Assembly: GCF_024489055.1 (NCBI RefSeq)
Contig: NC_090226.1
Location: forward strand, 10,001 to 74,000
Direction of reading: 5' to 3'
DNA from: Chanodichthys erythropterus
Taxonomy: Eukaryota; Chordata; Actinopteri; Cypriniformes; Xenocyprididae
DNA: 64,000 nt
This document shows, piece by piece, positions 37,001 to 51,047 of the stretch. Position 1 is the stretch's first letter. Every line of letters starts with the position of its first letter. A model generated the notes under the pieces. The model saw only the letters and a list, made by a program, of their open reading frames with translations, did not search any database and was not told the origin of the DNA. Both the position numbers and the translations under genes were made by a program.

Positions 37001-40000
37001 ACATGTTCATCAAACATTAAACAGCATATAAATCAAAATTGCCTAATGTTACTGAATGAAATGCTGAAACCATGAAGAGGAAACGACTGAAGCTTTGAGG
37101 TGTTGATGGACTCGATCTACTCCATCTGTGTTCTGACCATCGCTCTGAATCCCATAGAGACAAAGTCCATTTCTATGCTTTTTGTTTGAAAGTTTTTTAT
37201 TTGTTTAAAAGCAAAGGCTCTGTTCTTTCTTTTAATATATTGTACGTTCATACAACAAAATATTCTGGAGACCATGACATTTTTGTGAATCTGATCAAAA
37301 ATGCTGGTGCTGACTGAGAACTTTTTTAAAAAACCACTGGTGTGGAAACAGATAAAGACCTGGAGAGATCAACATGTCACTTTTATAGTGATGATGGATC
37401 ATTTAAAACTGAACTCACATCACATATTGTTTGAGACGAATGCATATCATATCTGAGAGTGTGTTTGTTTTAGTGAGGTCATCTTCAGCAATCTGCACTC
37501 ATTTAGTAGATAAATAAAACCCCTTCTGAACGTGTGCTAAAAAAGGACAGAAAATTGTCATTTCATCTTTCTGCTCTATAAAGACGCCTCTGACACATAA
37601 TAAGACGGTGCTGAGAAATGACTTTATCTTGGAACGCTCTGCCGTCTTCCCACCAGAGGAAATGTTTCTGAATCGAAATGCATTTGAGTTTAGCATTTAT
37701 TACATTTCAAAAGGGACACTATCAAACAGTTGGCAAATCGTACAGATGTCAGGAGATGAATTAAATGTCAGTGGTGCCAGTTCAGTCTTATTGTAATGTT
37801 CATTATATATGTGTAATTGCTGCAGTAAAAAGATGCGACAGAACTGCAGTGAGAGTGGGTAGAAACTAAACACACGGACAGCGAGAAAAGAAATCTGTCC
37901 AACATGACATCTGTACGATACTTCACAATGACCCGCAGTCCAGTAATGAAGCCCTGCGTGAGATTATGAGAGATTCTGGAACACAAGGACCATGAGTTTG
38001 ATTCTCAGAAAACATGCAAGAGGAACTGAATGTATTGTGAAGCGCTCTGGAGAACAGTGTCTGCCAAATACATGAACATAAATGTGTTATTGCCATTACA
38101 ATACCAATGGGCAACATTTAACTCTAAAATCAAGAGTCTTTTTGTACCTGCATCAGCAAATTATTTGCATATATTTTAAGCAAATGAGTTGAACTTTGCT
38201 TGTTACTTGTTTATTTACACATTTATTTAATAATTTATTTAATTTCATTATCATAGGGATCACTGATGGATCATTTTGCCAGCAACTGGTGATAAAGAAA
38301 AATGCCACATCGCAATATAATGAAAATATCTCCATTTTAAAGCATGAAGGTGAGTCAGCGGATACCACACAAACAATGTGCAAACTTTGCGTGAGAGTTA
38401 TGCCAGTGAAGAAGTCTCAAACACCAGTCAATTATTCACTACAGAATCTGAAAGTAAAAACTGACCGAGCTTTTGACATCTGACGCTGCATTAATATTCT
38501 CTTAGAGATGATGAGAGAGGAATCTAATTTATTTTATTATTATTTCTCAAGTATTTCATGTTAAACAAGTTGTTTTTCAAAGGAAGGAAGATAATCTATA
38601 ACGAATCTGTCATTATCCTCGCAGTGTGTTGATTATGCTGTGATGCAGCGATGCACTATGAAATTATTACGGGGAAGAGTATTTGTAATATGAATTTAAT
38701 AATAAAAGTCACCTAATAATTGAATACATTAATTGGAAATGTTAAATCCTCTTTATCTCTGACAGTTGATGATTTTCACCATGTCACTGACTATCGATGA
38801 TACACCACTGTCAACCCTGGTCATCGGGGGTCCTTTGTGCCCATCAAAGCGATTAACTGTTTTGAATGGCCCGTTCAGTGTTCAGTATTACAATATCCAA
38901 AAGTCTCTTCCATATCTAGCAGTGATTCTTATGTATGTTTTCAGTCGGCGCAAGCAAAAAAAATTCTTTCACACGATGCAGCGTTCATCAGCACAGTCGA
39001 GAATAACTCAAAGAGGTTGCCAACGTTTACCGTGGACGAGCTTTGACTCTCTGGACAGTGAGTTTTTCTTGTTTATGCCATTAATCGGGCCATTAACCGC
39101 TAGCTGACGGCTCACATGGGGAATTCTCATCTTCTGAATGAGTGACACTTGTCTGCTCAGTTTCCTGTCCTCCTTCACCAATTTCTGTTTTTGTTTTCTT
39201 GGAGAAGTAATTATTGTCTGATCAGTAAAGTTTTCCCTAATATTAGTCATACTATCGACGATAAACTAATACATAACCCCCCCATGACACTAACAGTGTA
39301 AACTTGAAACTTCAGAGTAATAGGTAGAATTTAGTCAAATGATTGATTATTAAGTCATTTGATTAAATTTAAAAAAAAAAAAAAATAATGGTGGAATAAT
39401 CAGTAAATGAGATGAACACAGAGCCATAGTTTGTTGTAATTACATGTTGCAAATGTGGCAGCTAAAAGCAATTTACATGCTAGTGCTGTGGGCAAAAATT
39501 ACCAACAGAGAGAAGAACAAAGAACGAGGAGGGAGGTTGTCGCAAAAAGATAAACTAGTCATTAGTCGCTGTACTGGCAACCATCACATGCTAAAACAAA
39601 GACGGATGATGACTACAATTACAGAGAAAGTGATCTGTTTCTTTCAGCAGTGATGGACAGCTACGTGAAGAAAATGCATCACGATTGTACAGATTTCACG
39701 ATCGTAAGGGAAAGAACCGTAACCATTGCCAAAATTAGCCCAGTTGACCAGCCTCAGGCTGCAGCGATGCTTTTACCTTCCTCATGTCACACAGTTGCGG
39801 TGACCATGGAGACGAGGAGGCTGAACTCTCAGGCCTCCAGCAGCGCGGTGGAGAGACGCCTGCTGCTCGCTGAGAGGGAGGAGAAGTGTGGGAACATGGG
39901 GCCGCGGTGTCATCTGAAGAATACTAATGAGTACAGCTTGCTCAGAGCAAAACAATGCAAGGTCCAATATGGATGCTCTGTGCAGTTTTGATGAGAGCAT

Positions 40001-40415
40001 GTGTTAGAACATACGGTACGGCCGCACAGCCTGACGTCCTGAACGATGCTCAATTAAACCTTCAGATTACGCTGGTACGCAGGTCCCGTTCATATTTGGC
40101 CTACATCACAATCCAGTCCTGTGGAGTTTTACGATGTAATGGGGCCATTTAACAGATAATTTTACCCTTACAGTAATTTCTCACCTGAGGGTCATTGTCT
40201 TCACTGCTGATAGTCAAAGATCAAGCCATAAGGCAGCTGAACCCACTACCTCGGTAAATGAAACCAGCCTTCATCTCTTAATGTCCCTTGTTTAACCTTT
40301 GACAGAGACTGTAAATCAACTGTAACCTACAAGGATTTCCATACTAACAAAAAAAAGTTCCTGATCTGTCAAAGTGCCGCAGAGCCTGTGACCTTCAACT
40401 CCAAATGAACATACA
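37001..40415. other. Intron DNA, no gene established
   Basis: A frame at 38801-39046 reads protein-like but has a stop upstream and no recognised homology (see findings). Other frames are short. No repeat structure was recognised. Confidence 0.35.
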
Positions 40416-40417
40416 GC

Positions 40418-40454
40418 TATGGAAAAAATTATTTTTTTTCATAGCTGTATGTTT
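40418..40454. repeat. Short hairpin of Tc1-like ends
   Basis: CATACAGCTATGG, then an A/T spacer, then CATAGCTGTATG form a perfect 12-bp inverted repeat. TACAGCTATGGAAAAAATTA resembles a Tc1/mariner-type terminal repeat, so this may be an element reduced to its two ends. Confidence 0.45.
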
Positions 40455-42342
40455 AAACGCATGAAGTTCACATGATGATCCTGAACGTCAGAGAAAACGT
40501 GGTTGGAATCACAGAATCCAGTGATGAAAATGTAATTTATTGTATTTAATAAAACATTATTTTTATTTTTAAACATTATTTTTAAGGAATAATGTAATGA
40601 TTGTGTTCAGGGGAGGAGGCGGGAGCATAAAAAAAAAACAAAAAAAAAACATAACTTTAATCCAAAAATAAACAAACAACAAAATGAAAATAAAGGACAG
40701 CCCCTCACGGACGACTGCCGCATATAAACATAATAAAACTATTTTATGTACATGCTTTAATTAAAGCAGTAAACCTCAGCTCTTTGTTTGCCAAAAAAAA
40801 AAAACCAAATACACCAAATACAGAAAGATTAAAATAACACAGAATTTCTGTATGAACATTTTAAAACATTTCATACAGGGCACTGTTATTAATTTTTAAT
40901 TAAATTATTAAATTATAAATTTATTAAACATCATTTATGATTATTAAAATTGAATTAAACCATTAAAATGGTTGTGAAAAATTTGTGGAAAAATGGATTT
41001 CATGAGGCCCTTTGAATGCGAGACGTGAGACCCGAGTGAGGCATCAGCACCTCTTCAAACTATGGAAAAGGAAAGAGAGTGAAGACAATAAGTGTCCTGC
41101 AGTTTTACAGCGTTTCGCTTCAGCTGACGTCTTAGAAGGTCATATTTCCCTCTTATTAGAGAGGTGGCCGTGGCGTGCCAGAGTAACTGATGGTTGACAA
41201 AGGTGCATGAAGAAAAGCCTTGATCTTCCAAAGCATCATTAAAAAAGACCTTGTTCAGGTTGCTTCTGTAATAAAGTACTGTACAGCAGCACTGGCAGCT
41301 TCATCTGGCACATATTAAATATTTGTATTAGTCTCATGGGAAAAAAAAAAACAGGAAGTTGGTGCATAATGTCAGATGAACATGATTACTCAACACTTTA
41401 GAGCCTCTACTTTGATAGAGCAAAACAGAAGTTCTCATGGTATTGTGTTCCCTGCTTCGTCCATCGGCTGCACTGGTCCACCGTTCCACAGCTGCAGCTC
41501 TGAAAAACGGTTTAATTTTAAACTTCTAACAGCGCTAATGAGCTGCACACAGAATTTTGCTTTCGGAAGTCAAGTTAGAGATAAAAGAAGGAGGAGGAAG
41601 TAGGTCAACACTGCGCTCTCTCCCAAAACAGCAGAAATCCACTTACAGCAGAACTCTCAACGCCACAATGGCTCCTGCTCTGGGGCCGAGAGACAAACAC
41701 TGCCAGAAACCTACAGAATATTTAAAACCGTGCTGTTTCTCACAGTCCTGCCACTGTCAAGCTAGCCTGTGTCTTACTGACGGTGCTGGCCGACAGCTCA
41801 TCAACATACGTAAATACATAATGCAATTAAGACAGTCTAATGAATATTCATAAGCAAATATAAGGAATGCTCATCTCCTCAACCGACAGTGAATCTAAGA
41901 AAAAACATGGAAAAGACCTATAGGCAACAATCTGTGGGTGGCAATAATCATTCCATTTGCGCTTTTATTTTCATAAATGAACACTCATAAATTGTATATG
42001 ATTTATGCGGTCATGTGTCCATGCGCATGTCATTTGTCTACATCAGCCCGTGTGCGTCCTAGTGTTTCAGAGAGAGATCCGGGTCTTTCCTCAGCTGCTG
42101 TACAGACTAAAGAGAAGGAGATCCTCACCTTCAGATGATCAGTGAATCCTGCCGACAGAGGCTAACTGAACTGACCAAATGAAGTGAAAGCATGAAACCT
42201 TCTCTCAGTGAGACACATTCACATTTATTCATTCAGGAGGTGCTTTTATTCAGACACATGATGAATACCACAACAAACGGCATTGATCCCACTGAGAACT
42301 CCTCAGCAGAGTATGAGTGCGAGATACAGTGAGAAACTGATA
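40455..42342. other. Intron DNA without recognised features
   Basis: AT-rich with several A homopolymers. No gene or complete element was recognised. Confidence 0.4.
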
Positions 42343-42960
42343 CCCCCTTTCCACCAGCACGAACCGGGTGCTAGTTCAGAGCTAGTGCTAGTGCCAGTTC
42401 GGAGTTGGTTCAACTGAGGAGCCTACTAAGAACCGGTTTGCCTTTCCACGGGCTAGAGAGCAGCACAGAGCCAGGTCTCACATCGCTGTACACTTCTCAT
42501 ATTTCACAGCAAAGCTAACGCTGCAGCGCCAAATACAATCAAACCAAGCTTGTTCGAGATGCATCGGCTTCCCGCAGAGCGATCGGCGCATGACATCAAA
42601 GCACCGCGAGAACGATCCAAAAGCACAAGGAGTCGTATGCTCTACAAACGCTCCCGCGGACCCGCGGCACTCCGATGTCACCCGCCGAATCGGTCCGCGC
42701 TGTTCCGATGCATCTCGAACAAGCCTTCCATCAACAATCGCGGATGTTTCACAACTGTTGATGCTCATGGCTTTGCGACCCTACATCAGCATCCAAACAC
42801 GGCTCGCCGTAATTTGTATATAGACGGAGATTACGATCGAGCTGCTATTAGCTCGATTAGCTGCTATTTCAAAAATGGCGTTTCAAAAACAAGTTTCTTG
42901 TTGGTCACAATAACCCCGCCCCCATCCCCTGACGCAAGCGGTTCTTAACATTGAAAGCCC
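42343..42960. mobile_element. Decayed CpG-rich MITE
   Basis: The left part CCCCCTTTCCACCAGCACGA and GAACCGGTTTGCCTTTCCAC match a fish MITE type I recognise in general form. The right part has TGACGCAAGCGGTTCTTAAC and GAAAGCCCTG, the decayed partner end. The interior is rich in CpG and yields chance open frames on both strands (42478-42948). Confidence 0.45.
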
Positions 42961-43183
42961 TGCTAAGGAAAAATAAATAATTAAGTAGCGAAAAATAATA
43001 AACCAACATACCAAACAGGCCTGCCAAAACCTAAAGCTCCAAACTAAACTGAAACATAAAGCAAACGTATAATCACAACAAAACAACCCAAAACTAACAA
43101 AAAAACAGAGGGTAACAGAAGGGGGGCCAAATCAGAGAACCAAAAACTCTTATATCCTAGTCTGCAGGTGTTTCCGGTGATGA

Positions 43184-44035
43184 TTAGCTCATAAGTCCCG
43201 CCCCACAGCCGGCGAAGAAAAACAGGCCCAGAGGACCGTCACAGGTGGGAGCGCGAATAACCGGCTTAATGCAAGAAACATGGAATACCGGATGAACGCG
43301 TCGCAAGTTGGGGGGCAATTTGAGTTTGACGGCAGCAGGACTTCTTAACAATAGGAAAGGGACCAATGAAGCGTGGATCCAACTGTAAGGGTAAATCTCG
43401 TGTGGAAAGCCACACCTTTTGACCACAGACGTATCTGGGGGCTTTGACATGACAGCGATTGGTGATGCGACGTGTTCATTCTCTGTTTCGACACAAAGCG
43501 GCTCTAACAGTTCTCCAGGTACGCTGGCAACGCCGAATGAGCGCTTGTACTGAGGGGACAGAGGCCTCTGTCTCTTGGGAGGAGAACAGAGGCGGCTGGT
43601 ACCCGAGGCAGAACTGAAAGGGAGAAAGCCCTGTGGCTGCAAGGGAAGAGAACTTTGTGCATATTCCACCCATGGCAATTGCTTGCTCCACGACGCGGGG
43701 TTACGAGAAGCCAGGGTGTGGAGCATACAAACCAAAATCTGGTTATTGCGTTCTGCCTGGCCATTAGTCTGAGGATGGAACCCGGACGACAAACTGATGA
43801 CAAAATTCTTTCCAAAACGATGACGCAAATTTAGGCCCACAATCAGAAACAATATCCGTAGAGAGACCATGCAAACGGAAAACGTGTTCGATAACCAACT
43901 GGGCCGTCTCCTTTGTGGAGGGCAGTTTAGGGAGCGGGACAAAGTGGGCGGCTTTAGAAAAGCGGTCAACAACAGTTAGTATGACTGTATTGTTGGCAGA
44001 CGGAGGAAGCCCTGTCACGAAATGAGCACTTGAGC
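43184..44035 (-). pseudogene. Ty3/gypsy LTR retrotransposon integrase fragment
   Basis: On the minus strand the integrase core reads FVTGLPPSANNTVILTVVDR, FSKAAHFVPLPK, then a degraded SDCGPKFAS block, GFHPQTNGQAERNNQ, WVEYAQSSLP, and the C-terminal LRRVHPVFHVSCIKPV. This order is that of vertebrate gypsy polyproteins. The reading crosses frames near 43900 and again later, the usual arginine after SD is cysteine, and both ends are cut: the 5' part stops at HFVTGL near 44030 and the chromodomain is absent. It is dead, with no protease or RT nearby. Confidence 0.85.
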
Positions 44036-45166
<1,131 letters not shown>

Positions 45167-46253
45167 ACAGGAATAAAGGAGGATGTGGACTCGTTTAGGA
45201 GGATAATCTGTTTCCTGAGCCATTGTCACTAAACGAGACAGAATCTGCTTGTTAAGGGAGGGTTTGGGTCACACATGTTCTCTGAGCCTCTATTTAGCAA
45301 CACAAAGCCTGCAATTATTGCTGTCCATTTGTGACTTTGCACTGTAATTTAGCTGCGAGAAATCTCTGCCAGTTGCTGCAGCTCACAGTAACAATGGTTC
45401 TGTCCTTGAAGGCCCCATTTCCAGCTAAGATAATGCCGTTTACTTTTCCTTTTTAATGTTAGTGTCACCTCATCTGCTCTGTCTTCTGTATCACTGTGAG
45501 ATTGCCCGATGGCAACACATAAAGCACCTTGGCCATGAGGCAAAATCCATGATGAAATTATGTTCAACTCCAGGGCAATCAGACACTGAGAGTCGGTCCT
45601 GCAATAAGAGCGTCTGTTGACGGCACGACTGCTGCAAAATATTACGTTCATAGGAGCCCTGAGCCAGCTCATGTAAAGACTATAACCCTACCCGAGGAGT
45701 TGAAGACAAGCAGTCTTATCATAAAAGGGTACAGAGAAAGCAAGTGCTAACATGAAATAAAAACAATAACATTCAGCAAAGCAATAACGGCTTCAAATAG
45801 CCAAATGTGATGAACACATATTATATGTATACATGTATAGGATAATCACAAAAAATAGACAGCTACATTTGAGATGCTACTGCAGGTGGAAGTATTGTGC
45901 ACTAATGAAAATTCACTCAAAAGAGCAGATGGAGACGTTCTCCACAGTATTTTAATCTCTGTCTGCCAGGACATGACCACATCTGACATCTGAGCAGAAC
46001 TCTTCATGTCTGGGAAACATTCAAATGGCATTTAAATCAGTCAATCAATCATCTTCAGATGAACTGAGCATCACTAAACACAGAGTTCAATGGTACATCA
46101 CAGTCAGTCCAGTGACCGTCTGTTGAACAAACTGCCTCTTGTCCTGAAGCATTGCATTTTTTTTCTTTTCTTTTTTCTCAGTTACCTCTTAATAAACCCA
46201 TAGTATGCACTGTGCACTTCTTAAGGAAACTACTCTTGAGGTAATATAGACAT

Positions 46254-46560
46254 GAATCCATCCATACATCCATGCATGTAGTGTCAGGGTGTGCTGGAGT
46301 CTATCCCAGCATCTCAGGCTGAAGTCAAGGCAACACTCTGGACAGATGGCCAGTCTGTCACACACACACACACACACACACAAACACATTTCAGTGTTTG
46401 CTCATATGCGGCAAGTCTGTGGACTGTGGGGGAAACCAAAGCACCGGGAGGAAACTCACGCAGACACCGGGAGAACATGCTAACTCCACACAGAAAGTTC
46501 TCCAACCAAGGTCTTCTTGCTGAGAGGCAACAGTGCATAAAGGACCATGGCAACGCACTG
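46254..46560 (-). mobile_element. V-SINE-like tRNA-derived SINE
   Basis: It includes TGCTGGAGTCTATCCCAGC, CACTCTGGACAGATGGCCAG, a CA tract, AACTCACGCAGACACCGGGA and GAACATGCTAACTCCACACA. It ends with GGTCTTCTTGCTGAGAGGCA and ACAGTGC, the antisense of a tRNA-like head. This is the standard layout of a common fish SINE family. The B box region is degraded. Confidence 0.65.
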
Positions 46561-47029
46561 CTTTAAGCACCCACAACCAATGTTTAGGCAGACATTTAAA
46601 TATTTAAAAAAATTCAAAATATCTGAAACCATCTGCCTGTACTAGTACAGCTGTACCAGCAAATTACTGTAATTTGTTCTCCATAAATGTCAGGAGTCAC
46701 ACCACCATCAGCGTAGGAACCCGGGAGTAGTGTGCAGCTTGAGCTTTCTAGCAAACAGCACAGATCAGCAGATCTTGATCAGATGAGGAGAAATGTTCAG
46801 ACAGCCATGACAGGTCTGAAAAGATAAGATATGTAGAGGTATTGCTGGAGAAATGAGAAACAAAGCACAAAGAGAGAGACTGGAGAGAGTGCATTTAAAG
46901 ATCTGATTGGTCATGGTGCCAGAGGGATTATGGATCTTTCTTTAAAAAAAAGACACTTGGAGAAAGCGGAAAACTAGGTCAGGTACAGTTCCAAATAAAT
47001 AAAAAAACAAAATAATCTGAATACAAACA
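46561..47029. other. Intron DNA without recognised features
   Basis: No features seen up to the hAT-like element. Confidence 0.4.
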
Positions 47030-47319
47030 GCTCCAAGCAGGGGCGTAGCAACCGGGGGGGACGGGGGGGACACGTCCCCCGCACTTTTAGAAACAGGTGA
47101 TTCTGACCCCTGCTATTTTTTATTTTTTTGGATCCAGCGTGAATATTTCCGGCACCGGCAGTGTTCTCTGATTTGATACTTAGATTTGAGTGAACTAACA
47201 TTCAGCCAATCACAGAGCGAATCATCTCTTGGGCGCGTCTGCTATGAGCTTCAAATCTCTTGTTGCTGTTGTGAGTTATCGTTTGTTCATTCACTTTGCT
47301 ATTATGCCGTCTGGGATAA

Positions 47320-47419
47320 AATGCACCCCAGAAAAAAGCAAAAGACGATTACATCCTTTTTTCAAACACACACTGTAAGTATGTTACAGTATATCGCGAT
47401 GACACGAATCACGCGATAA
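47320..47419 (+). pseudogene. Possible hAT transposase N-terminal remnant
   Basis: The frame reads MHPRKKQKTITSFFQTHT, and KKQKTITSFF resembles the start of hAT-family transposases that precede a zinc finger. The frame ends soon after. It may be an exon end (a CACTGTAAGT donor-like site follows at about 47370). Confidence 0.35.
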
Positions 47420-47933
47420 AGTTTTCATGTTATGATTTAAACTAACTGTTACTGTAACGTCAAAAGACAACAGAACCCGTATGGACCTCGTCACGTCGCG
47501 CCGGATTCAGTGTGTTAAATGCTCTCCTACTTGTCGCTTTGTATAAAAGCGTCTGCTAAATGAGACGTAACAAATTATTGGTTTCTTCTGTCTTTTGTTG
47601 CCTACGTGCTGCTCGCGGAGTAGAATTATCCTTTCACAAGAAATCAAAATTGTTTTGCACCGAATATCTTAAAATACTTTATCAAATTTAAAATATATAT
47701 ATTTTTAAACTTTATGTAAATATTCTACTTTATGTCCTAACTGGTCTGTAGGAAAGGCAGGCTGTGACGTCACTGACAGAGAGAGGGGACAGTTGCTCAA
47801 CCTCTCCAGAATGTGTACAGGTGAGATTTGTATAAAAAGAGCAGATTGACTATTTTAAGGCAGTGTTTTCTTAATTGGAACTGCTTGCCAAAATTTTAAG
47901 GAATTACACATCAATTTAATTCAATTTAATTTA

Positions 47934-48130
47934 AATCAATCACCTTTATTTATATAGTGCTTTTAATAATACAGATTGTGTCAAAGCACTGAACAGTATC
48001 AAATAGGAGAATAGAGTAATTTATAATGACAAGATTAAACACTGAATTTCCAGTTTAAGGCATTTTATTATTGAATGCAGAGACGTCATTGTCTAGGTCA
48101 GCTCAGTTTAAATAGGATCTGTGTAATCAA
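47934..48130. repeat. Common fish interspersed tail repeat
   Basis: CCTTTATTTATATAGTGCTT followed by AATACAGATTGTGTCAAAGC and a GTCTAGGTCAGCTCAGTTTA stretch matches a widely dispersed cyprinid repeat in reverse orientation to the copy near 20150-20605. Confidence 0.45.
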
Positions 48131-48607
48131 ATCAACGATAATCGCTAGAAAAAAAAAAAAAGATAACATTTTCTATTTTATGTTCAAACTCTTAAATAAA
48201 ATTAGTTTTATGTATAAAGGCTGTGTGTTCCAATAGTGTTAACTACTGTATTAATTAATGTATAATTATATTAATTAATGTATATTAATGTATAATTCAG
48301 TTTGGAAGTTTTGATTAAAAATCTCACTTCGATCTTGAAAATATTAAAAACTTGTAAATACATTGATTTAGGTTTTATTGATATATTTTCATAAAATGTA
48401 TGCTGTATAAAATTACTGTAGATGTAATCTGTATACTCATTTAACACAACTATTAAGAAGTAAGAAAAGTTATTGTTCAAATGTAGTGTAACTGAAATAT
48501 TTTAAATATTATGAAATATTTTTATCTAAATAAAGTATAGATGGTCACTATGGAAGCCCGTTTCCGCCACTAAAAAAAAAAAAAAAAAAGCCACTAAAAA
48601 AAACTTT

Positions 48608-50255
48608 TTATCTCAGAATTCTGACTTTTTAACTCGCAATTGCGTGTTTATATCTCACAATTGCGAGTTATAAAGTCAGAATTCTGAGATATAAAGTCGC
48701 AATTGCGAGTTATAAAGTCAGAATTCTGAGATATAAAGTCGCAATTGCGAGTTATAAAGTCAGAATTCTGAGATATAAAGTCACAATTGCGAGTTATAAA
48801 GTCAGAATTCTGAGATATAAAGTCGCAATTGCGAGTTATAAAGTCAGAATTCTGAGATATAAAGTCGCAATTGCGAGTTATAAAGTCAGAATTCTGAGAT
48901 ATAAAGTCGCAATTGCGAGTTATAAAGTCAGAATTCTGAGATATAAAGTCGCAATTGCGAGTTATAAAGTCAGAATTCTGAGATATAAAGTCGCAATTGC
49001 GTGATAAAAATTCAGAATTCTGAGATATAAAGTCGCAATTGCGAGTTATAAAGTCAGAATTCTGAGATATAAAGTCGCAATTGCGAGTTATAAAGTCAGA
49101 ATTCTGAGATATAAAGTCGCAATTGCGAGTTATAAAGTCAGAATTCTGAGATATAAAGTCGCAATTGCGAGTTATAAAGTCAGAATTCTGAGATATAAAG
49201 TCGCAATTGCGTGATAAAAATTCAGAATTCTGAGATATAAAGTCGCAATTGCGAGTTATAAAGTCAGAATTCTGAGATATAAAGTCACAATTGCGAGTTA
49301 TAAAGTCAGAATTCTGAGATATAAAGTCGCAATTGCGTGATATAAAGTCAGAATTCTGAGATATAAAGTCGCAATTGCGAGTTATAAAGTCAGAATTCTG
49401 AGATATAAAGTCGCAATTGCGTGATATAAAGTCAGAATTCTGAGATATAAAGTCGCAATTGCGAGTTATAAAGTCAGAATTCTGAGATATAAAGTCGCAA
49501 TTGCGAGTTATAAAGTCAGAATTCTGAGATATAAAGTCGCAATTGCGAGTTATAAAGTCAGAATTCTGAGATATAAAGTCGCAATTGCGTGATAAAAATT
49601 CAGAATTCTGAGATATAAAGTCGCAATTGCGAGTTATAAAGTCAGAATTCTGAGATATAAAGTCACAATTGCGAGTTATAAAGTCAGAATTCTGAGATAT
49701 AAAGTCGCAATTGCGTGATATAAAGTCAGAATTCTGAGATATAAAGTCGCAATTGCGAGTTATAAAGTCAGAATTCTGAGATATAAAGTCGCAATTGCGA
49801 GTTATAAAGTCAGAATTCTGAGATATAAAGTCGCAATTGCGAGTTATAAAGTCAGAATTCTGAGATATAAAGTCGCAATTGTGAGTTATAAAGTCAGAAT
49901 TCTGAGATATAAAGTCGCAATTGCGAGTTATAAAGTCAGAATTCTGAGATATAAAGTCGCAATTGTGAGTTATAAAGTCAGAATTCTGAGATATAAAGTC
50001 GCAATTGCGTGATATAAAGTCAGAATTCTGAGATATAAAGTCGCAATTGCGAGTTATAAAGTCAGAATTCTGAGATATAAAGTCGCAATTGCGAGTTATA
50101 AAATCAGAATTCTGAGATATAAAGTCGCAATTGCGTGATATAAAGTCAGAATTCTGAGATATAAAGTCGCAATTGCGAGTTATAAAGTCAGAATTCTGAG
50201 ATATAAAGTCGCAATTGCGAGTTATAAAGTCAGAATTCTGACTTTTTCTCGCAAT
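48608..50255. repeat. 42-bp satellite, about 38 copies, made of two 21-bp subunits
   Basis: The unit is CAGAATTCTGAGATATAAAG-T followed by CGCAATTGCGAGTTATAAAG-T. Each 21-bp subunit is centred on a palindrome, AGAATTCT or GCAATTGC, and the two match at 16 of 21 positions. They alternate strictly. Variant units (GCGTGATAAAAATTCAG at about 49000, 49210 and 49587; GCGTGATATAAAGTCAG at about 49335, 49420, 49715, 50008 and 50134; CACAATTGCG at about 48782, 49285 and 49662) mark larger blocks. A run of variants at 49210-49335 recurs at 49587-49715. At the left edge (48608-48660) the units are in inverted orientation. Confidence 0.95.
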
Positions 50256-50855
50256 TAACTGATGGTCAGTGTCTGTCTATAACAGTGCATCCAACGATAG
50301 CCGTGCTGCAGTGAAGTCTGAAGCTGTTGGTGTATAAAATGTGCCACTTCAGCTTTGTCTGATTTATTGCGCTTCCGCCACAGCTGATTCTTCTTCTTCT
50401 TATGATTATTATGATATTGTTATTATTGTGCAAAATTCATTAGTGTATCCATTCTTTTAAAAACAACTTTTATTGTCCAAATACCTCGACTGTAATGTGA
50501 TTCTACCCTTGAGTTGCAAAGTTAATGAAACATGATAGGTATTGGTTGTTTTAGTATTAAGCCCACTAGATGGCAGTAAAAGCTGTTTTTTCTCCTTGAA
50601 ACGCTGTGTACAAGGTTACCGTGGAAACATTCTATATGCATATTCCTGCATAATGCATATGTCCGGAGACTAATCTTTATGTGTCTCCTCAAGTAAAATC
50701 AATATTTCTTTATTGGTAAATCGGCGCTAATAATAATCCTTTATGATGTCCTCTATTTTATGTATAATAATGACAAAGCAGTAATCCTGATGGTCAGTCG
50801 CAATGAAAGGAAACGCAAGCAAAGTAAGAACTGTGAGAAATAACGTTTCACAGTA

Positions 50856-51047
50856 GTGAGAAAAAGTCAGAATTCTGAGAAATAAAGTCGCAATTGCGAG
50901 AAATAAAGTCAGAATTCTGACTTTATATCACGCAATTGTGACTTTATATCTCAGAATTCTGATTTTTTTATCACGCAATTGCGACTTTTTATCTCAGAAT
51001 TCTGACTTTATAACTCGCAATTCTGAGATAAAAAGTCACAATTAATC
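50856..51047. repeat. Second, inverted-unit block of the same 21-bp subunits
   Basis: It starts AGTCAGAATTCTGAGAAATA in forward orientation, then flips at AGTCAGAATTCTGACT to units reading CTTTATATCTCAGAATTCTG and TATCACGCAATTGCGAC. This mirrors the inverted units at the left edge of the main array. Confidence 0.85.

Noticed and set aside
42478..42948. 132-codon plus frame and 96-codon minus frame
   Set aside because: They overlap on opposite strands in a CpG-rich decayed MITE and resemble no protein.
48608..50255. CRISPR-like regular array
   Set aside because: There are no unique spacers; the whole 42-bp period is repeated, and the genome is a vertebrate.
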